From positions 10,634,319 to 10,698,318 of the forward strand of contig CM067531.1 of assembly GCA_034509925.1 (NCBI GenBank): DNA of 64,000 bases. Direction: 5' to 3'. The notes below the pieces were generated by a model that was given only the letters and a program-made list of their open reading frames with translations, did not search any database and was not told where the DNA came from. Position numbers and translations under genes: made by a program. Each line of letters opens with the position of its first letter. Position 1 is the stretch's first letter. Below are positions 11,613 to 24,518 of this stretch, in pieces. Source of the DNA: Hirudinaria manillensis. Its lineage: Eukaryota; Annelida; Clitellata; Hirudinida; Hirudinidae.

Positions 11613-13180
11613 CTTGGGTTGCAGCAAGAATGCTATAACAACATTTATAAAAACACATCTTAAAAAGATGAAATGCCATTTAATTGTAGCTGGCTTAAAT
11701 GCATGATGCATGCAATTGTCTTAACATATCATTTAAAACCTGCTGAAATGTTAATTAAAATTCCGTGAGTGAGTTCGTACATCCACAACCATAATTACTA
11801 TTTGTTCTAAAATCAGCGTTCATTAAAATGCATTGGAAAACCGTGCACCCTTGCGAAATTACCGCACTTTTTCGATATTGATAATGATATTGATACCCGC
11901 AATAAAATAAAATACAAAGCAAAACTCAATTAGATCAAACGACTCGGCTCGGGTAACCTCTTATAAACCCGGTCTTTAGATCACGACTAGAAGAGAGTGA
12001 CCAAGGTTATTAATAAATGCACATGAACCAAGTATGTAAACAATGCTTTTATTTGAGTTGTGATTACATATAATAAATTATTTAATTTCTATCATCGTTA
12101 ATAAATATTTACCACAGTGAAACAAAATTTGTGTCACGAAATATCGCGGAGAGATGTAGATTCTAGGACACTTTGGCGGGATGTGAGAAAATTTGGAGAA
12201 GAGAAAAATTTAACAATGGGACGGAATCGAGCAAAATATATGAAAATATTTCACTTGGAAGAATAAGCTCCTCCCACCTCGTTGAATGTGATACAAAACA
12301 AAAGGAAATATTTATTTTTTATTATGTTATTCAGACTCTGAACTGGCAGAGGGGGATATTAGGCAATTTGATTTTATCAGATACCAACTCAAAAGCTGAG
12401 ATAAAACTCATTTGTAAGTTCTCTATCAATGGAGACGGCTGTCAAGACAGATAGCCCTACTCATTGGCATGTCAGTGGCTATAAAACCATGACCTATGAT
12501 TTTCATTATTCTGATTTGATTGTCTGACGTCATCAACTATTGGACAATCAGCTCTCAGACCAGATGTTAAAGCAAAGGATAAGAATTGATACCTTTTTCA
12601 TAACAATAACCTATCTACCTTGTAAAGCCGCACAAAATTCCCCAAATCATCTTATAATAATGTTGACAAATTAGCCAGATCCAGATTTAAAAAATCCTTA
12701 AATGAATACAATTTAATAATTATGATTGACACCTAAGTCATTATTCACAATAACATTAAATAAGATAATTTAAGATTAAATACGGTGTTTCGAACGACAC
12801 GTGTCTGCTTGTTTATGTCCTGTGGTTTGTATAATTTAAGTTTTTCATTTTGTTTGCTATCATCATAATTTTTGTTGAATTAGGCAGTGTTAGTTTATTT
12901 TAACTGTGAATTCATCAAGCCATTGATTCTTCAGATCAACAAAACATGACATTGCTAACTATTCTGGTTTGGCCATACCATAACTAGGAAAACTTGCATC
13001 TGAGATTCGTACCTTTTGAATGTCACTTATCCAGATATGTCTTACGTGACTAATCCTTATGAACGGACAATATAATAATCAAGTTCCCTTAAATTATTAT
13101 TTATTAATAATTCGTATGCAAAGTCACATCTTGCGAAAATAATAAATTAAATTAATAAAGCCAAATATCATTTTATTGAA
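11613..13180. other. 5' flank of FAM162 copy 2 and 3' flank of G2
   Basis: No gene. Homologous to 2864-4440 at near identity, apart from a 5-bp AT-repeat difference near 11901. The CRE-like TGACGTCA is at 12525-12532. Near 13190 the near-identity with unit 1 ends and paralog-level divergence begins, inside the 3' end of G2. Confidence 0.6.
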
Positions 13181-13262
13181 TCGGTTGGAAACACCTTCTT
13201 CTAAAGTTTAGCAAGAAAATTAAGACCGGAAAAATTTAATTCTATACAATTTATTCATCTTC

Positions 13263-16200
13263 TTAACTTGTCCAGTCTATTTCTGGCTTATTGTTAATAA
13301 GGAAATAAATATCCTCTTGCATTAACTAAAACGTAATAAAATGAATTATGGTACTAAAAGTCAAAATTCTTCATCTAAAAATTTGATTATTTCATAAAAC
13401 TTTGAGAATTTAACAAATTAAATAACAACAGGAATTACCTCGTCAACATGTTCTCCTTTCAACATTTTTATTAAATCGTGCAGAATGTATTCGTGTCGTT
13501 TCGGCAAAATCAAAAACGGGCTGCAAACATGACGAATGGTTATTTCAATCGATGAGACTTTAATGTAAAACAAATTATTTAACCATTTTCTCAGAACAAC
13601 ATCTATTATCCACGGTATGTGCCCTCTCTTTGAATGATCTAACAGTACATCATTGAGATAATATCGTAGTTGGCGTCTGAATGTGTAAGAATCGTAACCA
13701 ACAACGCTACCTTCCGACTAGAAAATAATATTAAAAATAAATTCTCAATTTTTATGAAATTGCATAATCAAATATTACCTTAACAAGTTCTTGACACATC
13801 ATACAAGCGGTATGCACTATATTTATCACCTGGAGAATCTTCACGAAATCGTCATAAAAAATAAATTTTTCTAGCGTGTAATCCGGTTCCTCTTTAAATT
13901 TTAATTTTGAATTGATGCCTTCTTCATCTTTTAATTTGGATTCTTCAACAACGACATCGAAGGCTAAATTATTGCTTCCTGTCAAATAAGGTTTGACCTC
14001 ACAGCCATATCTTTCTTCCATATCTCTCAAAATATCATCTGAATATGTCTTGTTCTAAAATTTTAAATTAATAATAAATAAAATAATTATCAAACATTCA
14101 AAAGATGTAATCGAATGACATACCTTTAGAAATATATTAAAATTCAATGTATGGAGAAATTGCGAGCATCGCTCAAGTACCATCTCAGATCGAAATATTT
14201 TGACACCATTTCGATAACGAACGAGATAATGGCCATCCTCAGACATTTCTAATTTTGATGAACCCTGAGAAAATATTTTAATAAATAAATCGGATAATTA
14301 TTAATGTTATAGCGTTCATAAATTTAATTTTTATATTTACAAAAACTACTATTCAGTCCTATTAAGAATCGTTACATTTAAAAATTACTGCAAAATTTTT
14401 ATACAGATATTTTTAAAAATTTACATCAATTGAAATCCCAATGAGGAAATCTTTCAATCTTTGAACTTTTTCTTTTTTATTCTTTGCAGACATAAAGTAT
14501 GAATGGATAAGGTCAATAGCAAAAGGAACATGGTCAATTGACCAGTTCCATTGTCTAACGAATGTTACGTCGAATTTCTGATGGTGAATTAAATGAATTA
14601 TTTATTAAAGCGAAAAATGAATCTTAACTAAATGTAGTTTTATTTAATTTAACCTTAATCTAACAACGACTAATTTTAATCCTTAAGTTATTTTTTGAAT
14701 ATGTATTATTTCGCTAAATATTAAATTTCTTTAATTAACATGGCCAATTATTTTTGTAAACATCGAAACCTTCTCTTGAATCAAGACATAATTATCATCC
14801 TGTTCAATAGTGAATCTATCCATGTAATATTGAAAATGTGCTTTACTCGATTTGAGCGTTTTGTAGTCTAATGACTTTACTATAATCGTGGCTGTTAATT
14901 TGTTCATTAATTGTGTTAAATTGCAACTCCATATTATTAATAAACCAGTATTTGGTATCTTATTATGTTTTAAAATTACATTGTTTTCTCAACCAGGACG
15001 AGATTCTTTTTTTCGGTGTGAGTCTGGGTTCCGGAATGTTTTGTAGTTTTAGCATCCACAAGAAACGTAAATCTATTAAAGAAATATCAGAGCAGATTAA
15101 AAGTTCTATAATGTTGATAAAATTCAATTTAAATAAAAACAACTAAACTTACGATCGAATGTGTCACTTCTAGTTGGATAAATCAAATCTATTATTATTT
15201 GTTTGTTCCTGTTGACAGCAATCTTCAACATCTTCAACGCGAGACATAGTTTGTTTATGTTTTTCTGCTCCATTAATTGGTCAACACCACTGTCGAAAAG
15301 GATTTGAATGCAACCAACATAAATAATAAATATAAAGCAAATGTCTTACATTAATACTTGCTGAACAAAATACTGGTCATTGTAAAGTTCATCTGGTGAA
15401 TGTTCCAATAACTGAAGGAATGTCGTTTCTAAAATACTGTTTGATGAAACATGCGTATGGATGATCTGAAAGAGTACATTTTCAAAAATATAATTGCAGG
15501 AACAAAATTTCTTTAAAACTGGTTAAACTTTCAACGCGAGAGTATCTAAAAGACACATATATGGATATAAACGTACGAAGCATGTATACGCTGAGATGTA
15601 CTCATTTATGCATTCAGCGCTTAAAACAGTGTTTTCGACTTTTGCGTCTACTGCTGAAATTAATAATTTCACTCAATTTAATGATACACATCAACATATT
15701 CAGCATACTCAGACAAAATTTCAAATCAATTCAACCAACCAATGGTGTTTGCATGACCTAAGTTAGCATCTTGATATAAAATATCGTCAATTTCAAAGAG
15801 AGTTGAATCTGATACTTTAGGCAAGGAATTGCTGTAATATTTGGTTTTAATTTAAGAATTTATGCTTAATTAGACATTTTAATTACAAAAATAAATTCAA
15901 CAAAAAAATTAATTAGGTTATCTCACCCCATAATCGACGCTATTTGCATAAACCGCTCCAAGATTTCTCCTGAGAGCTGTCGACAATTTTCAATGTTATT
16001 AAGTAACCAAGCATATTATTTTTTACAAAGTTGTTGAACCTTTTGTTTACAGATTTCATCGGAGAGATAATCCAAAATTTCCAAAATCTCCGAATCTGTT
16101 TCAAAGAACCAATTTTGATTAGTTTTGTTCTTAACAAAGACGTTGAAAGCTCTGACCAAATGGACTGAATCAAACCCTAATTGCTATTCGTAAAGGAAGG

Positions 16201-16675
16201 ATCCACAATAATGAGCATTTGGTTAAAACCCTCAAGATAAGCCTTTTTATTTTTAATTTAGAGTAATATTTTTACCACATTGCCTGGTAAGATCGTTTAC
16301 ACTGCTTGGAACAAAACATAACTTTGACCATAACACATAGGCGGTAAACTCAAAATGCAAATCGTAACCTAATGAGAACTCGACGTACCGTACACCATGC
16401 TTCCCTAATCATACTACGAGGCTAAGCCATATTCCTTTAAATTGAATTTTTCTTTAATTTGATAAATGTGAACAACCATCAGTAGTGGAATCAGGTACCG
16501 CCGTCGAAGGAAAGAGAATCTGGTTTATCTACAGATATATAAAGAAAACACCGATGCTAGTCATCTTGTGGCTCCTCCCTTCACGAATAGCAATTAGCAA
16601 CTGACTCATTTTATTGATCCTACATCGAGCATAAAACTAACTTGTTGGCATCTTGAAAGCAGTGTTTGTAGACAT
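13263..16675 (-). CDS. G2: unrecognised 14-exon protein, array copy 2 (MITE in intron 1)
   Basis: Starts at ATG 16673-16675 (exon 1 as in G7); the stop at 13263-13265 falls about four codons earlier than in G7 (DWTS). A 425-bp inverted-repeat element (about 16170-16596) sits in intron 1. The AG used before RAFNVFVK in G7 is GG here. An AG nine bases upstream (CAG before TCCATTT) keeps the frame and adds HLV, so the copy can still be open. Exons 2a to 13 keep phase. Exon 10 carries RSEMVLERCSQFLHTLNF; exon 6 ends DLIYPTRSDTFD; exon 7 lacks one codon (RFLWML); exon 12 begins SEGSVVGYDSYTFRRQLRYY. It is one of the most divergent copies, closest to G6, which also has the element. Confidence 0.65.
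16170..16596. mobile_element. MITE with about 20-bp terminal inverted repeats
   Basis: About 425 bp, AT-rich and non-coding, bounded by inverted repeats (left TTGCTATTCGTAAAGGAAGG, right CCTTCACGAATAGCAA). The ends CTAATT/AATTAG would suit a TA target duplication as in Tc1/mariner relatives, but the site duplication is not certain. It lies in intron 1 of G2. A second copy lies at 41338-41763 at the same place in G6. Confidence 0.7.
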
Positions 16676-16868
16676 ATCGAAATACTATTTAGTTAGCAAT
16701 GACAGAATATCTAGTTGTAAAATCGCTATTTGAAAACCATATAAGTAGCTGGTCACGAATCCTATGTCGAAGATGCTGAATTAGACCAAAATCGCCTTTT
16801 GCAAATTTATTTTTAATATTTTATAACATCTTATATTGATATTTGTTTGTTATATTTTTAGTGAAAAA

Positions 16869-17144
16869 TCAAAGAAACCGTTGTTTCTTCGGATCAATAA
16901 TGCACGAAATATTCGACTTTGGAATAAACATAAAAGCTATGGAATCAACCCCACCACATTCAAAATAGAAAACACGTGAGATGCTTGATTGAATCTTGTA
17001 AGGTACGGAAGTATTGCTATAATCCATGGTTCCATTGGGTGCCCACGTTAATGAGAAATTGAAGTAACCAGAAAGATCGTCATTGTACTTATAGAAATAC
17101 AACTGCTTCTGCAGGAATTCAGAAGCGAATGCGATGAAGAAAGC
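16869..17144 (-). CDS. S exon, unit 2: sequon-rich terminal exon, unknown family
   Basis: Terminal-exon-like minus-strand frame from a CTACTACAG acceptor to TGA at 16869-16871. It encodes EFLQKQLYFYKYNDDLSGYF and later NFS, NGT, NTS and NIS sequons, with RVFYFECGGVDSIAFMF near the end. Four potential N-glycosylation sites in about 90 residues suggest a secreted or luminal protein. This copy has one extra base before the conserved part. An ATG at 17238-17240 opens a continuous frame with a hydrophobic start, so it might be translated without an upstream exon. No family recognised. Confidence 0.45.
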   Translation of the reverse strand, partial: AFFIAFASEFLQKQLYFYKYNDDLSGYFNFSLTWAPNGTMDYSNTSVPYKIQSSISRVFYFECGGVDSIAFMFIPKSNISCIIDPKKQRFL

Positions 17145-18229
17145 CTGTAGTAGGTAAGAGTTGAATAACTGGCATTTCGAGGAAATTTTATATAATTTGA
17201 TAGAATTGAAATAAAAAAAAATAGTTTTTAAAATCGGCATATGTATTTTTGATGCGTCATGTTTTAATTAACTGCAAGGTTGTTAATAGTAACTAACTAC
17301 GTTAATTAACCAATTCTATTTTCCAATCATTTGCATGTTGATAATTCAAATTCTGCTTTCCTGGTGGCAAAGTAAATTTATTTTGCATCGGTTTTTGTCG
17401 GGACCCAACAAAAGTGGAATAATAGCAAGAGTGGTCTAGAAGCGAGGTTGCTTAGTAACGAAATTTGACTCTACACTAATTCTAATAAATTAAATAGTAA
17501 AACTTTTTAGCGACCCGGTTAACACAATTTTTACAGGAGGTATCAATTTTTTTTCATGTACAGGCATTTCTCAATGTAAAAATTGTTAAGACTCTTTGTT
17601 CTAGAGCAAGTGAAAAAGTTTACTGCCCAGCACAGGGGATCCTATCAGATCTCAACCCAGATAGAGATCTAAACTCAATAACAAACGTACCTCTATCTTT
17701 TTCGTAAAACCCCAGCGTTTGCTGCCCCAAACAACATAGTAGCATTTTCCAAGTAATAATAATATTTACAATACTTTCAGCACTTAATCAAATTTCTTTA
17801 TTTACTGATAAATGACTCACCACGAGTTCAAGAAACACCAGGAATCAGGGAGAAGATGGTCGAAGCAAAGCGAAGAGTTGTGCAAGAGATATGGTAGGAA
17901 ATGTGGTATACAGAGAAGCCATGATACTGGCCACAATCTCAAAACAATGCCAATTAAAACTGCGTTGCATCTCCAATGCTTTGCTGGGGAAAGCACTAAT
18001 GAAACTTAAAAACTAAAAAACTTCTATTGATTATACTTGATTATGAAATGAGGTTTCAACTTATATTTTATGGGAAAAGTGTCAAACTTTGAGTGCATTT
18101 TAGTGAGCGTTAAATAATAGAACCTTGAAATCGACGCTCTAGGAAACTCAAAAAGCATGATGGAAGCAAAACTAACCACTGAGCAATCGTGGTTACGTGG
18201 ATTATGTGAAATGCTATTGCATTTAACTG
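17145..18229. other. Spacer between S exon and FAM162 copy 3
   Basis: No gene supported. It contains a direct-repeat spacer shared by all later units: a segment ending in CGACCCGGTTAACACAA, a GC-richer stretch around 17585-17750, and the degenerate 3' flank of FAM162 (17780-18229). The plus-strand open frame at 17812-18009 recurs in several units but is broken differently in each, so it is not treated as coding. An AATAAA on minus near 17790 could end FAM162 copy 3 transcripts. Confidence 0.5.
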
Positions 18230-18799
18230 TCATTTTTTATTTTGTTCCTTCAATTCTTGTATCATCTCCAGTCCTCTCTTGTGAGCACTATCGCCTTCTC
18301 TTCTCAACCTCCTTCCACGGTAGATCATCGCTGCTGAAGCTCCAACCACAAAAACCATCATGAGTATATTGACCCTGATTCTGAACAGGTCTATGGATTT
18401 CTTCAGCTGCCCTCGGCTAAAAACAAAAAATTTTAACTATTTTTTTCACCCAAACCATCATAGCTGTACATTCCCTTGTTTTAGACCAACAGTTGCAGAT
18501 ATATCTGCTTGAACATTCCCAAAGTTTCTCAGATAAAAGTAAGTCTCACGTCACTGTGGCTGGAACAGAAGCTGCATCAGGATAGAATTTCGTCCAAACC
18601 AAAATCTTCTTTTGAAAGTTTGTGGGAGGCACATGATCTATTAACATAAAAATAAATAATAAAAGAACCCAAAGTTTTAAAACCAAGACCATAATTTCCC
18701 ACCCGAGTATCCTGACATTCTTTGCACAGCCATAAGTGAAATGTTGTTCCTCTTCAAACCGATTGTTCTTGACATAATAGTTTTGAGGAGAAATGCCAT
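18230..18799 (-). CDS. FAM162: FAM162/UPF0389 protein, copy 3 (hybrid last exon)
   Basis: Exons 18703-18799, 18550-18637 and 18230-18416, same phases and 123 aa. Exons 1 and 2 and most of exon 3 match copies 1 and 2 almost exactly. The last codons read IQELKEQNKK, as in the outermost copy at 49841, instead of IQEMKDKNKK. Downstream of that point the flank is nearly identical to 49.6-49.84 kb. The change of partner lies near 18255, inside the exon, so this copy looks like a crossover or conversion product. The frame is open throughout. Confidence 0.85.
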
Positions 18800-20340
18800 C
18801 TCGGGTTGCAGCAAGAATGCTATAACAACATTTATAAAAACACATCTTAAAAAGATGAAATGCCATTTAATTGTAGCTGGCTTAAATGCATGATGCATGC
18901 AATTGTCTTAACATATCATTTAAAACCTGCTGAAATATTAATTAAAATTCCGTGAGTGAGTTCGTACATCCACAACCATAATTACTATTTGTTCTAAAAT
19001 CAGCGTTCATTAAAATGCATTGGAAAACCGTGCACCCTTGCGAAATTACCGCACTTTTTCGATATTGATAATGATATTGATACCCGCAATAAAATAAAAT
19101 ACAAAGCAAAACTCAATTAGATCAAACGACTCGGCTCGGGTAACCTCTTATAAACCCGGTCTTTAGATCACGACTAGAAGAGAGTGACCAAGGTTATTAA
19201 TAAATGCACATGAACCAAGTATGTAAACAATGCTTTTATTTGAGTTGTGATTACATATAATAAATTATTTAATTTCTATCATCGTTAATAAATATTTACC
19301 ACAGTGAAACAAAATTTGTGTCACGAAATATCGCGGAGAGATGTAGATTCTAGGACACTTTGGCGGGATGTGAGAAAATTTGGAGAAGAGAAAAATTTAA
19401 CAATGGGACGGAATCGAGCAAAATATATGAAAATATTTCACTTGGAAGAATAAGCTCCTCCCACCTCGTTGAATGTGATACAAAACAAAAGGAAATATTT
19501 ATTTTTTATTATGTTATTCAGACTCTGAACTAGCAGAGGGGGATATTAGGCAATTTGATTTTATCAGATACCAACTCAAAAGCTGAGATAAAACTCATTT
19601 GTAAGTTCTCTATCAATGGAGACGGCTGTCAAGACAGATAGCCCTCCTCATTGGCATGTCAGTGGCTATAAAACCATGACCTATGATTTTCATTATTCTG
19701 ATTTGATTGTCTGACGTCATCAACTATTAGACAAGCAGCTCTCAGATCAGATGTTAAAGCAAAGGATAAGAATTGATACCTTTTTCATAATAATAACCTA
19801 TCTACCTTGTAAAGCCGCACAAAATTCCCCAAATCATCTTATAATAATGTTGACTAATTCGACAGATCCAGATTTTAAAAATCCCCAAATGAATACAATT
19901 TAATAATTAAGTCATTATTCACAATAACATTAAATAAGATATTTTAAGATTAAATACAGTGTTTCGAACGACACGTGTCTGCTTGTTTATGTCCTGTGGT
20001 TTGTATAATTTAAGTTTTTCATTTTGTTTGCTATCATCACAATTTTTGTTGAATTAGGCAGTGTTAGTTTATTTTAACTGTAAATTCATCAAGCCATTGA
20101 TTATTCAGATCAATAAAACAAGACATTGTTAACTATTCTGGTTTGGCCATACCATAACTAGGAAAACTTGCATCTGAGATTCGTACCTTTTGAATGTCAC
20201 TTATCCAGATATGTCTTACGTGACTAATCCTTATGAACAGACAATATAATAATCAAGTTCCCTTAAATTATTATTTATTAATAATTCGTATGCAAAGTCA
20301 CATCTTGCGAAAATAATAAATTAAATTTAAACAGCCAAAT
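18800..20340. other. 5' flank of FAM162 copy 3 and 3' flank of G3
   Basis: No gene. It aligns with 2864-4400, at near identity up to about 19790 and with more differences beyond that. It keeps the CRE-like TGACGTCA at 19712-19719. Around 19850 several bases match the outer 52.3-kb flank rather than units 1 and 2. Confidence 0.55.
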
Positions 20341-20424
20341 ATCATTTTATTGATTCGGTTGGAAACACCTTCTTCTAAAGTTTAGCAAGAAAATTAAGAC
20401 CGGAAAAATTTAATTCTATACAAT

Positions 20425-23400
20425 TTATTCATCTTCATAACTTGACCAGTCTATTTCCGGCTTATTGTTAATAAGGAAATAAAGATCCTCTTGCATTAAC
20501 TAAAACGCAATAAAATGAATTATGGTACTAAAAGTCAAAATTCTTCATCTAAAAATTTGATTATTTCATAAAACTTTGAGAATTTAATAAATTAAATAAC
20601 AACAGGAATTACCTCGTCAACATGTTCTCCTTTCAACAGTTTTATTAAATCGTGCAGAATGTATTCGTGTCGTTTCGGCAAAATCAAAAACGGGCTGCAA
20701 ACATGACGAATGGTTATTTCAATCGATAAGACTTTAATGTAAAACAAATTATTTAACCATTTTCTCAGAACAACATCTATTATCCACGGCATGTGCCCTC
20801 TCTTTGAATGATCTAACAGTACATCACTGAGATAATGTCGTAGACCTCGGTGATGTCTGAATGTGTAAGAATCGTATCCAACAACGCTACCTTTCGTCTA
20901 GAAAATAATATTAAAAATAAATTCTCAACTTTAACGACATTGCATAATCAAATATTACCTTAATAAGTTCTTGACACATCATACAAGCGGTATGCATTAT
21001 ATTTATCACCTGGAGAATCTTCACGAAATCGTCATAAAAAATAAATTTTTCTAGCGTGTAATCTTGTTCCTCTTTAAATTTTAATTTTGAATTGATGCCT
21101 TCTTCATCTTTTAATTTGGATTCTTCAACAACGACATCGAAGGCTAAATTATTGCTTCCTGTCAAATAAGGTTTGACCTCACAGCCATATCTTTCTTCCA
21201 TATCTCTCAAAATATCATCTGAATACGTCTTGTTCTAAAATTTAAATTATTAATAAATAAAATAATTATCAAACATTCAAAAGATGAAATCGAATGACAA
21301 ACCTTTAGAAATATATTATAGTTCAATCTATCAGGATATGGAGAGCATTTCCCAATTGCCCGCTTAGTTCGAAATTTATAGAGACCATTTGGGTAACGAA
21401 CGAGACAATGGCCATCCTCGGACATTTCTAATTTTGATGGATCCTGAGAAAATATTTTAATAAATAAATCGGATAATTAATAATGTTATAGCGTTTATAA
21501 ATTAAATTTTTATATTTACAAAAACGACTATTCAGTCCTATTAAGAATCGTTAGATCAAAATTAGATTTAAAAATTACTGTAAAACTTTTATACAGATAT
21601 GATATTTTAAAAATTTACATCAATTGAAATCCCAATGAGGAAATCTTTCAATCTTTGAACTTTTTCTTCTTCATTCTTTGCAGACATAAAGTATGAATGG
21701 ATAAGGTCAATAGCAAAAGGAACATAGTAAATTGAATAGTTCCATTCTCTCACGAATGTTACGTCGAATTTCTGATGGTGAATTAAATGAATTATTTATT
21801 AATGCGAAAAATTGGTCTAAATTAAATGTAGTTTTAATCTAACCTTAACTTAAGATCAACTAATTTTAATCCTTAAATTATTTTTTGAATATGTATTATT
21901 TCGCTAAATAATAAATTTCTTTAATTAACATGGGCAATTATTTTTGTAAAAATCGAAACCTTCTCTTGAATCAAGACATAATTATCATCTTGTTCAATAG
22001 TGAATCTATCCATGTATTTTTGAAAATGTGCTTTCCTCGATTTGAGCGTTTTGTAGTCTACTGCCTTTACTATAATTGTGGCTGTTAATTTGTTCATTTA
22101 TTGTGTTAAATTGTAATTCCATATTATTAATAAACCAGTATTTGTTATCTTATTATGTTTGAAAATTACATTGTTTTCTCAACCAGGACGAGATTCGTTT
22201 TTTCGGTGTGAGTCTGGGTTCCGGAATGTTTTGTAGTTTTAAAATCCACAAGATGAAACATGAACCTATTAAAGAAATATTATATCAGATTAAAAGTTCG
22301 ATGTAGTTGATAAAATTCACTTTAAATAAACAACTAAACTTACGTTCGAATGCGAAAAATTCAGTTGGAAAAATCCCATCTATTATTTTGTTTTTGTTCC
22401 TGCTGACAGCAATCTTCAACATCTTGAACGCGAGACATAGTTTGTTTATGTTTTTCAGCTCTATTAATTGGATGATACAGCTGTCAAAAAAGATTTGAAT
22501 GCAACCAACATAAATAATAAATTTAAAGCAAATGTCTTACTCTAATACTTTAGGAACAAAATACTCGTCATCATAAAGTTCATCTGGTGAATGTTCCAAT
22601 AACTGAAGGAATGTCGTTTCTAAAATACTGTTTGATGGAACATGCGTATGGATGATCTGAAAGAGTAAATAACCAAAAATATAATTGCAGGAACAAAATT
22701 TCTTCAAAACTGGTGAAATTTTCAACGCGAGAGTATCTAAAAGACACATATATGAGTATAAACGTACGAAGTATTTATACGTTATGATGTATGAAATTAT
22801 GCATTCAGCGTTTAAAACAGTGTTTTCGTCTTTTGTGTCTACTGCTGAAATTAATAATTTCAATCAATTTAATGATACATATCAACATATTCAGCACAAA
22901 GTTTTAAATCAATTCAACCAACCAATTGTGTTTGCATGGTCTAAGTTTTCATCTTGATATAAAATATCGTCAATTTCAAAGAGAGTTGAATCTGATACTT
23001 TAGGCAAGGAATTGCTGTAACATTTGGTTTTAATTTAAGAATTTAGGATTAATTAGACATTTTAATTACAAAAATAAATTAAACAAAACAAAACAAATAA
23101 ATTAGATTATCTCACCCCATAATCGACGCTATTTGCATAAACCGCTCCAAGATTTCTTCCGAGAGCTGTCGACAATTTTCAATGTTATTAAGTAACCAAG
23201 CATATTATTTTTTACAAAGTTGTTGGAACCTTTTTTTCAATGATTTCAACAGTGAGATAATCCAAAATTTCCACAATTTCCGAATCTGTTGCAAAGAACC
23301 AAATTTGATTAGTTTTGTTCTTAACAAGAACATTGAAGGCTCTGACATTAAATGGACTGAATCACACGCTAATTGCTATTTAAGTCAATTTATTGATCCT

Positions 23401-23454
23401 ACATCGAGCACAAAACTAACTTGTTGGCATCTTGAAAGCAATGTTTGTAGACAT
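20425..23454 (-). CDS. G3: array copy 3, possibly disrupted in exon 2a
   Basis: ATG at 23452-23454, stop at 20425-20427. Exons 2b to 13 keep phase. Before exon 2a the sequence is TTTAATGTCAG instead of TTTAGTCAG: the usual AG is lost and two bases are added. None of the three AG sites used or possible in other copies gives the conserved frame, so this copy may be a pseudogene or may start further in. Exon 10 is the CSPYPDRLNY type related to G1; exon 12 has the HHRG insertion also seen in G1. Exon 11 differs from the array consensus at two or three residues (KEEQDY, QVINIMHT). Confidence 0.55.
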
Positions 23455-23647
23455 ATCGAAATACTATTTAGTAAGCAATGACACAATATCTCGATGTAAA
23501 ATCGCTATTTGAAATCCATATAAGTAGCTGGTCTCGAATCCTGTGTCGAAGATTCTGAATTAGACCAAAATCGCCTTTTACAAATTTATTTTTAATATTT
23601 TATAACATCTTATATTGATATTTGTTTGTTATATTTTTAGTGAAAAA

Positions 23648-23921
23648 TCAATGAAATCGTTGTTTCTTCAGATCAATAATGAACGAAATTGTCGATTTTG
23701 GAGCAAACATAAAAGCTATGGAATCAACCCCCTCACATTCAAAATAGAAAACACGTCAGATGCTTGATTGAATCTTGTAAGGTACGGAAGTATTGGGTGC
23801 CCAGTGGGCACTGCCCACGTTATTGAGAAATTGAAGTAACCAGAAAGATCGTCATTGTACCTATAGAAATACAACTGCTTCTGCAGGAATTCAGGTGTGA
23901 ATGCGATGAGGAAGCCTGTAG
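23648..23921 (-). pseudogene. S exon relic, unit 3
   Basis: Related to the S exon at 29628, but the middle (around NGTMDY) is replaced by a short inverted-repeat sequence (GTGCCCAGTGGGCAC, near 23796-23810) and the frame is not maintained. The same rearrangement occurs at about 48187-48201 in unit 7, so the two share ancestry. Confidence 0.6.
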
Positions 23922-24518
23922 TAGGTAAGAGTTGAATAACTGGCTTTTCGAGGAAATTTTATATAATTTGATAGAATTGAAATAAACAAAATAGTTTTTA
24001 AAATCGGCATATGTAGTTTTGATGCGTCACGTTTTAATTAACTGCAAGGTTGTTAATAGTAACTAACTACGTTAATTAACCAATTCTATTTTCCAATCAT
24101 TTGCATGTTGATAATTCAAATTCTGCTTTCCTGGTGGCAAAGTAAATTTATTCGGGACCCAACAAAAGTGGAATAATAGCAAGAGTGGCCTAAAAGCGAG
24201 GTTGCTTAGTAACGAAATTTGACTCTATGCATAATTCTAATAAATTAAATAGTAAAAATTTTTAGCGACCCGGTTAACACAATTTTTACAGGAGGTATCA
24301 ATTTTTTTTCATGTACAGGCATTTCTCAATGTAAAAATTGTTAAGACTCTTTGTTCTAGAGCAAGTGAAAAAGTTTACTGCCCAGCACAGGGCATCCTAT
24401 CAGATCTCAACCCAGATAGAGATCTAAACTCAATAACAAACGTACCTCTATCTTTTTCGTAAAACCCCAGCGTTTGCTGCCCCAAACAACATAGTAGCAT
24501 TTTCCAAGTAATAACAAT

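Noticed and set aside
16200-16600. Structured RNA or tRNA-derived SINE in G2 intron 1
   Set aside because: No A/B box promoter or A-rich tail; inverted-repeat ends fit a MITE better.
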